Virus record (IMG/VR): IMGVR_UViG_3300026285_000003
Span: 1 to 24,910 of that record
DNA: 24,910 nt
Source of the DNA: a virus
Direction: 5' to 3' (one strand)
The notes below the pieces were generated by a model, which ran no database searches, was not told the DNA's origin, and saw only the letters and a program-made list of their open reading frames with translations. Of this stretch, positions 19,428 to 24,910 are shown piece by piece (positions within the stretch are counted from its first letter, which is position 1; each line of letters opens with the position of its first letter). A program made the position numbers and the translations under genes.

Positions 19428-22400
19428 GTGCCGTTCCCGACCTGGGCAAACCTCGGTCCCGCGAGCGGCGGCACGGGCGCTGTCACCGTCAACTACCCGG
19501 TCAACTACTCCACAAACGACATCGCCGTACTGGTTTGCCAGTCTTCGAACGAGACGGTCACGGAGACGAGCGGAGGATGGACGCAGAAAGCGGCGATCGG
19601 GCTCGGCACTCCCGGCGCGCCAGGATCGACCAAGCTGACGGTGTTCTGGAAGCGCGTGACGAACGGGGGCGGAGAGACCCCCGCGGCGCTCGCCGACGCG
19701 GGCGACCACGTGAACGGCATCATCGCGATCATTCGCGGCTGCCCGCTCACCGGCGATCCCTTCGATATCGTCGCGACCGGAAGCGAAGCGACCGTGGACG
19801 CCAGCCTGGACCTGACCGGGCCGAGTTCGAGCTTGGGCGAGTGCCTGGTGCTGATCACAGCGTGCCACGCCGTCGACACCGCGAACCCGGAATGGTCCGG
19901 GCAGACCGCTCCGAACCTCGGAACGCTTACCGAGAGGTACGACAAGTCCATCACGATCGGGAACGGCGGCGGAACCGCGATCTGGAGCGGCACGCTGGCG
20001 GCCGCGGGCGCGGTCGGGCCATTCTCGGCGATCGGCGACGTGGCGACGGTGAAGGCGTGGGCCGTCCTGGTCCTGAAGCCCAAGGCCAGGCTCCTAAACC
20101 TGAACGCGATTCCCTCGATCCCGGGGCCCTGGCAGTGGTCGAATCCTGGCGCCGGCGGCACGTGGGCGCAAGCATCCGCAGGGCCGACCGGGATCATGCT
20201 CGTCGCGAGCGATCTCGCGGGCCTGTACATGAGCACCGATCGAGGGAACTCCTGGACCGGGATCGGGAACAAGCAGGGGCTTAACGAACAGTTCATCCAC
20301 GCCGCAGGCTTCGATCCGACCGATCCAGCGATCATGTACGCGGCCTCCGCGCACGGGGTCTATCGGACGGCGGATACCGGAGCGCACTGGACGCTCGTGA
20401 GCTCCGATCTCTGGATCGGCGACGTCGTGCCAGCACCGTCGAACCACGACATCGTCTACGCGGCCTACCATCCGACCCAGCTCGACCCCGCGACCGGGAT
20501 TCTCAAGAGCACCGATCGCGGCCTCACGTTCTCGGTCGTCGCGAGCGACCTGCCGACGAACCTCACGATCAACCGCCTCATGGTCGATACGCTGAATCCC
20601 GCGATCCTCTATATCGTCTCCTCCTACCACGACTTCAACCACACGCCGGATGACGCGATCTTCAGGAGCGCCAACAGCGGGGCGAACTGGACCAGGATCA
20701 GCGGCGTGCTCGAAGCCGCCGGGAAGGTCTGGGACTGCGTGGTCGATCGTTCAACCCCGACGACGCTCTGGGCGACGATCTACACGGGCGACCCCTACGT
20801 GACGCCCTTCACCTGGGCGGGATCGGCGTGGAAGAGCATCGACTCCGGGACGACCTGGACCAACAAGGTCGCGCACACGGGGAACGTGATGGTGAAGCAC
20901 AACGACTCAAACACCATCTGGATCGTCGACAACAAGCGGAGCCAGGGGAACGCGGAGGAAGGCTTCTGGGAATCGACGAACGGGGGGACCAGTTTCGCCA
21001 AGAAGAGCACCCTGTCCGACTACGACTTCGGATGGCAGGCCAACGCGGACCGCTCCTACGGGGCCGGGAACTACGGCATCTGCCACGGCTTCGGCCAGGA
21101 CCTCTCCGACCCGAACACGGTTCTCCAGGTGAGCCCTCAGTTCGTCCACGGCTCCTTCGACGCTGGCCTCGTCTTCCACAACCTCTACACCTACCAGGTC
21201 TCGGCCAACGCCTGGATCACGCGGCGTCTCGAGAACCTCACCGTCGGGGAAATCAGGATCAGCCCCGCCCTGGGAGGGCTCGTCTACGGAGGTGCTTTCG
21301 ATACCGGCATGTGGAGGAGCTTCGATGGCGGGCTGAGCTGGCAGTCGTGCAACTCGCCGGATTTCACCGGGGACTGGAACGGGGAGGGCGGGAACACGTG
21401 CACGATCATGCCCGACCCAGGCGACGAGAATGTCGTGTGGGCCGCCCAGGGGCGCACCGAGACGACGTCGAACCTCATCAAGAGCGTCACGAAGGGCGAG
21501 GCCGGCGGATGGATGGCCGTCTCTGGCCTGCCGGCGGACAAGTTCGTCTACGGGCTCTCGATCAACCGCCGGACCACGATCGGGAACCGGACCCTGTTCG
21601 TCACGATCGGGGACAATACTTCGCGGAGCGGGGACGTCTACCGGAGCACGGACGACGGCCTCACCTGGAGCCTCGTGCTATCTCCCACCCTGAACGCCGC
21701 AGCCCGGGTCACGGCGGTCGATGCCGTCGATGGAAACCTCGTCTACGCCGGAGGAGAGGGCGGGCTCTGGCGATCGACCACGGGCGGGGCCTCGAGCTCC
21801 TGGACGCTCCTCACGACACCGGCGGACTTCGTGGGCACGACGACCGGGAACAGCCTCGGTGCCCTGAGATGGAGCGGCGTGGCGTGGGTCGAGGCGGACC
21901 CTACGGTGGCAAATCGCCTGTACGTGGCCTGCTACGGAGACACGGGAACGAATCGCGGGCTCTACCGGAGCGACGACGCGGGGATCACCTGGACGAAGAT
22001 TCTCACGGGCGACTACATCCGGCGCGTGGGCGTGCATCCGACGAACTCGGACATCGTGTTCGCTGCCTCCGCGAGGACGGCGACGTCCCCCGCCGCGAAC
22101 AGTTATCTCTCCAAGGGCATCCGTCGGAGCAAGGATTCTGGTGCGAGTTGGGAGGACGTCAACGATAATCTCCCGTGGACGCTCGCGGGACCGATCGCCG
22201 TGGGACCGGGCGATCCCTACGACGTGTTCGTGGGGAGCACCGGGAACGGCTTCCTGAAGCGGACCTTCTCGTCGGCCGATGAGGCGCCGGCAATCGAGGT
22301 GAACGTGAGCACGTTGGTTAGCTACCTCGTCGACGACGCGGCCCAAGCCATCGGCGATCCGAACAAGCAGCGCATCCAGATCCCCCAGTGGCTCTCGATA

Positions 22401-22973
22401 TACAACCGCAGCAACCGCGAACTCTGCCAGAAGGCGAACGTGCTGCGGTTCCTCGACGCCTTCGATCTGATTGCGAGCCAGACCAAGTACGACTTCCCAC
22501 AGTCGATGGTGGTGATGAACGGCATCGCTGTGTCCGAGAACCCCAGCGACCAGACCTCCTTCCGATGGATCAAGGAGATGTTTGAGGACGAGTTCAGGGA
22601 AAAGACCACCTCGAACTACCCGTCGGCGACGCTCCCCGAATCGTACTTTTGCACCTCCGGCTGGTTCTACCTCGTCGGCGCTGCTACCGGGACGATCGTC
22701 GACGGCGGGTGCATCGACTACTTCGGGCTCCCGGACCGGATCACGGACTTGAGCACCGCGCTGATGCAGGTGGACGACATGGCGCAGGACTACCTGGTGC
22801 GCCTGATGATCATTCACGCGCTAGAGTCCCGGAACCGCTACGCGGAGGCTGAGGAGCAGCTCAAGCTCTGGAACGCCGACATGGAGACGCTGAAGGACAA
22901 GCTCGACGATAGAAGCGTCGACCGCAGGTCCACCATCGCCCCTCGCCGCAATCGGCTCAGCGGCATGAGATAA
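19428..22973 (+). CDS. BNR/Asp-box beta-propeller fused to head-tail adaptor-like domain
   Basis: This encodes 1181 residues from GTG 19428. Residues ~1-222 form a beta-rich N-terminal domain of the 'GD..vl.v......GWT......g....l.vfWK.' type common in phage and environmental proteins. Residues ~225-945 hold about eleven Asp-box motifs, such as STDRGNSWTGI (from 269), SIDSGTTWTNK, SFDGGLSWQSC, STDDGLTWSLV, SDDAGITWTKI and SKDSGASWEDV (from 901). This is a sialidase/sortilin-like propeller, probably glycan-binding or hydrolytic. The last ~222 residues (from ~960) resemble SU10-like podovirus head-tail adaptors: LVSYLVDDAAQAIGDPNKQR, IPQWLSIYNRSNRELC, DFPQSMVVMNGIAVSEN and LVRLMIIHALESRNRY. The frame is continuous with no stop between the parts. 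A strong internal ribosome site precedes the adaptor part. Confidence 0.85.
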   Translation: MPFPTWANLGPASGGTGAVTVNYPVNYSTNDIAVLVCQSSNETVTETSGGWTQKAAIGLGTPGAPGSTKLTVFWKRVTNGGGETPAALADAGDHVNGIIAIIRGCPLTGDPFDIVATGSEATVDASLDLTGPSSSLGECLVLITACHAVDTANPEWSGQTAPNLGTLTERYDKSITIGNGGGTAIWSGTLAAAGAVGPFSAIGDVATVKAWAVLVLKPKARLLNLNAIPSIPGPWQWSNPGAGGTWAQASAGPTGIMLVASDLAGLYMSTDRGNSWTGIGNKQGLNEQFIHAAGFDPTDPAIMYAASAHGVYRTADTGAHWTLVSSDLWIGDVVPAPSNHDIVYAAYHPTQLDPATGILKSTDRGLTFSVVASDLPTNLTINRLMVDTLNPAILYIVSSYHDFNHTPDDAIFRSANSGANWTRISGVLEAAGKVWDCVVDRSTPTTLWATIYTGDPYVTPFTWAGSAWKSIDSGTTWTNKVAHTGNVMVKHNDSNTIWIVDNKRSQGNAEEGFWESTNGGTSFAKKSTLSDYDFGWQANADRSYGAGNYGICHGFGQDLSDPNTVLQVSPQFVHGSFDAGLVFHNLYTYQVSANAWITRRLENLTVGEIRISPALGGLVYGGAFDTGMWRSFDGGLSWQSCNSPDFTGDWNGEGGNTCTIMPDPGDENVVWAAQGRTETTSNLIKSVTKGEAGGWMAVSGLPADKFVYGLSINRRTTIGNRTLFVTIGDNTSRSGDVYRSTDDGLTWSLVLSPTLNAAARVTAVDAVDGNLVYAGGEGGLWRSTTGGASSSWTLLTTPADFVGTTTGNSLGALRWSGVAWVEADPTVANRLYVACYGDTGTNRGLYRSDDAGITWTKILTGDYIRRVGVHPTNSDIVFAASARTATSPAANSYLSKGIRRSKDSGASWEDVNDNLPWTLAGPIAVGPGDPYDVFVGSTGNGFLKRTFSSADEAPAIEVNVSTLVSYLVDDAAQAIGDPNKQRIQIPQWLSIYNRSNRELCQKANVLRFLDAFDLIASQTKYDFPQSMVVMNGIAVSENPSDQTSFRWIKEMFEDEFREKTTSNYPSATLPESYFCTSGWFYLVGAATGTIVDGGCIDYFGLPDRITDLSTALMQVDDMAQDYLVRLMIIHALESRNRYAEAEEQLKLWNADMETLKDKLDDRSVDRRSTIAPRRNRLSGMR
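22296..22307 (+). promoter_or_regulatory. Internal ribosome site and in-frame GTG before the adaptor domain
   Basis: GAGGTGA (22296-22302) precedes an in-frame GTG at 22305, right at the junction between propeller and adaptor-like domain. Initiation here would give a 223-residue protein of normal adaptor length. Since GAGGTGA also encodes residues of the fusion, this may be chance. The match in position to a domain border is what makes it notable. Confidence 0.4.
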
Positions 22974-22974
22974 C

Positions 22975-24910
22975 ATGAGCCCCCGCACCGCGACTCGCGA
23001 GATCGCGATTCCGCTCCGGGACTTCTCGGGCGGGATCCAGGGGGGCGTGTCCGAGCGCGGCCTGCGCAGGATCAACTGGCTAAGTGCCGCTGACAACCTC
23101 TACGGCAGGCCCTACCGTGGCCTCCGCGTGCGCCCCGGAACGCGCGATCTATCGAGTGCGGTCCTCTCGGACGCGCCCCACAGCCTCATGGGCTTCTACT
23201 CCGGCGGGGGCAACAAGCTCTTCGTCGGCGCGGACGCCAAGATCCTCGAAGTCACGAGCACCGCGTACACGCTTCAGACCCTCCCCGGCGGCCACCCGGC
23301 ATCGTCGGACATCTACACGCACACGAACCTGGACGGCGTCCTTGTGGCGACCCAGCGCACGGGCGCGCTCGGGCCGCTCATGTACGACGGCGCCTGGAAG
23401 GAACTCAAACTCCCGAAGCCGACGGACACGATCGGGTTCGCTGCGGACAGCGCGATCATCGCTCCCGCGATCGGTGTCGACGTCGGGGACCACTACTACC
23501 GGATCCGCTGGCGCTTCGCGAAGGGGTCGAGCCTCGTGGGTCCTACGAGCGCCAAGCATACCGTGGCGGCCCCGAACCGGACCGTGAACATCAACGCCGG
23601 GCTCACGGCCTCGGGCCGCAGCGACTACATCGGCTGGACGCTAGAGCGGACCAAGGTGAACGGCACCGTGACGGGCCCGTTCTGGTTCGTGAAGGACGGC
23701 ACGGGAACGACGACTACAGACGACACTGCCGACGCTTCCCTGGGCTACTTGGCCGATGAGGGCCTGCACGGGGAACCGCCTCACGGGGACGGGATCGCGA
23801 GTTTCACGAACCGCCTGTGGCTCTGGGCCGGGTCAACCATCTACGTGAGCCAAGCCGCCTTCGGGGACCTCGAAGCTACTGGGATCGCAAACTTCGATGC
23901 CGACCTCACTTTTCCGGTGGCGAAGGACGACGGCGACATGATCCAAGTCTGCGTTGTCGTCCTGGACGAGCTCCTGATCCTGAAGAAGCGCAGCGTCCAC
24001 GTGATCTCCGGAGTGGACCCGGACAGCTACGTGCTCACGAGCGTCGTATACGCCGATCCCGCGCGCGGTAGCGAGGCTGGCTGCGCGGGCCCGAGGGCCG
24101 CCTGTGTGATCGGCGGAGTCGCCTACTTCTGGGGAGAGTCGGGTGGGCTCTTCACGTACTCGAAGGGAGCGGTCAAGCCGGTCGCGTGGAGCGAGATGGG
24201 ACGCTACCTGGACGAGGTGAATCCAGCGGCGCTCGACAATCTGCTCCTGACGAACCACCAGGGCAACTACATGATCGCCTGGTACCCGAGGAGCGGCACC
24301 ACTGCGGACGAGCAACTCGTTCGAGATGTCAGATTCAAGATCCAGTGGTGGCACTGGAAGGGCTGGGGCGCGCGCGACGCGCTCGAACTCAAGTCGGGAA
24401 TCCTGGGCGCGACCTCGCTTGCCTACTGCGACCCCAGGAACCGAGCCTCCTTCCCGGCCATCTCGAACGGGGCGACCATCACGGGCTCTGGCGTGCCGGG
24501 CGCGACCACCGTAAGCGGCGCCGTGGTCGCTGGCGCGACGAGCCTGACCATGAGCGCCAACGCCTCCGCCACCGCGCAGAACGTCACGTTGACGATCGCG
24601 GGCATCGACCGGCCGCGCTGCAACACGGTCTCTGGTTCGCCCACGGTCACGATCTCGGAATACCACTGCTGGTCCGCGTTCGACGGGTTCAAGGACGAGA
24701 AGGATTCGAGCGGCGGCGGCGGCCAGGCCGTGTCGGTGCTCCAGGAGCATCCCTGGCTGGACGACGGAATGCCGGACGACTGGAAGGACCTGGACCGGAT
24801 CGCATTCTCCTCCGAGGGGGATCTCACGCCCGTCAACGTCTCGATCCAGACGGACCCGGCGGGAGGCGCGTCGTCGGTCTCCTTGATCGCTCAAGGAAGC
24901 GGGGCCGATT
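22975..24910 (+). CDS. Tail nozzle/tubular-protein-like virion protein, 3' end outside window
   Basis: The frame opens at ATG 22975, one base after the preceding TAA, and runs 645 codons without a stop to the window end. The start region shows IPLRDFSGGIQGG, then NWLSAADNLYGRPYRGLRVR and PGTRDLSS. The pattern 'dFsGGi......p...l..a.N......G.l.vRPGt..l' followed by successive beta-propeller-like blades (FYSGGGNKLFVGADAKILEV, FTNRLWLWAGSTIYVSQAAF, LLILKKRSVHVISGVDPDSY) fits podovirus nozzle or T7-gp12-type tubular proteins. These follow the adaptor gene in short-tailed phages. Residues ~504-540 (GSGVPGATTVSG and following) look like a small inserted beta module. Family assignment is by pattern and position. 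Confidence 0.78.
   Translation, partial: MSPRTATREIAIPLRDFSGGIQGGVSERGLRRINWLSAADNLYGRPYRGLRVRPGTRDLSSAVLSDAPHSLMGFYSGGGNKLFVGADAKILEVTSTAYTLQTLPGGHPASSDIYTHTNLDGVLVATQRTGALGPLMYDGAWKELKLPKPTDTIGFAADSAIIAPAIGVDVGDHYYRIRWRFAKGSSLVGPTSAKHTVAAPNRTVNINAGLTASGRSDYIGWTLERTKVNGTVTGPFWFVKDGTGTTTTDDTADASLGYLADEGLHGEPPHGDGIASFTNRLWLWAGSTIYVSQAAFGDLEATGIANFDADLTFPVAKDDGDMIQVCVVVLDELLILKKRSVHVISGVDPDSYVLTSVVYADPARGSEAGCAGPRAACVIGGVAYFWGESGGLFTYSKGAVKPVAWSEMGRYLDEVNPAALDNLLLTNHQGNYMIAWYPRSGTTADEQLVRDVRFKIQWWHWKGWGARDALELKSGILGATSLAYCDPRNRASFPAISNGATITGSGVPGATTVSGAVVAGATSLTMSANASATAQNVTLTIAGIDRPRCNTVSGSPTVTISEYHCWSAFDGFKDEKDSSGGGGQAVSVLQEHPWLDDGMPDDWKDLDRIAFSSEGDLTPVNVSIQTDPAGGASSVSLIAQGSGAD

Overview
The window looks like part of a tailed-phage (or prophage) genome from a high-GC bacterial host. 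No bacterial housekeeping gene, tRNA, rRNA, integrase or insertion sequence was recognised. Genes are tightly packed, strongly G/C at third codon positions, rich in GTG starts, and many carry clear Shine-Dalgarno sequences. That Shine-Dalgarno use argues against a Bacteroidota host. A type-IX-secretion-like tail on one exported protein hints at another FCB-group lineage; this is inference only.

Left part (1-3578, minus strand, transcribed leftward): an early/replication operon. In transcription order it encodes a lambda-O-like initiator, a probable helicase loader, two small unknown proteins, a zinc-ribbon protein, a DNA cytosine-5 methyltransferase, a small CxxC protein, and a truncated small protein at the window edge. 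The initiator gene carries iteron-like repeats and an 18-bp perfect palindrome in its linker-coding part, a candidate replication origin. A short divergent region (3579-3719) with two small inverted repeats separates this operon from the rightward genes.

Middle part (3720-5612, plus strand): small accessory genes. They are a two-site zinc protein with an out-of-frame, well-initiated XRE-like repressor ORF nested inside it, a 36-residue membrane peptide, a possible Acb2/Tad1-type anti-defence hairpin protein, an exported or membrane-anchored HNH nuclease, a membrane/helical protein and a small beta-rich protein.

Right part (5639-24910, plus strand): the packaging and virion module. Order: terminase large subunit, two zinc-ribbon proteins, portal, three small proteins, scaffold-like protein, major capsid protein, decoration-like protein, a hairpin, small virion proteins, then a large host-interaction block. 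That block holds a PKD protein with a C-terminal decapeptide repeat, a signal-peptide beta-helix tailspike, an exported protein with a sorting-domain-like tail, and a 1181-residue BNR/Asp-box propeller fused to a head-tail adaptor-like domain. The last gene, cut by the window edge, resembles a tail nozzle/tubular protein. Adaptor plus nozzle with no tape-measure gene or tail chaperones suggests a short-tailed (podovirus) particle. Lysis genes, replicative helicase, polymerase and small terminase were not recognised here.
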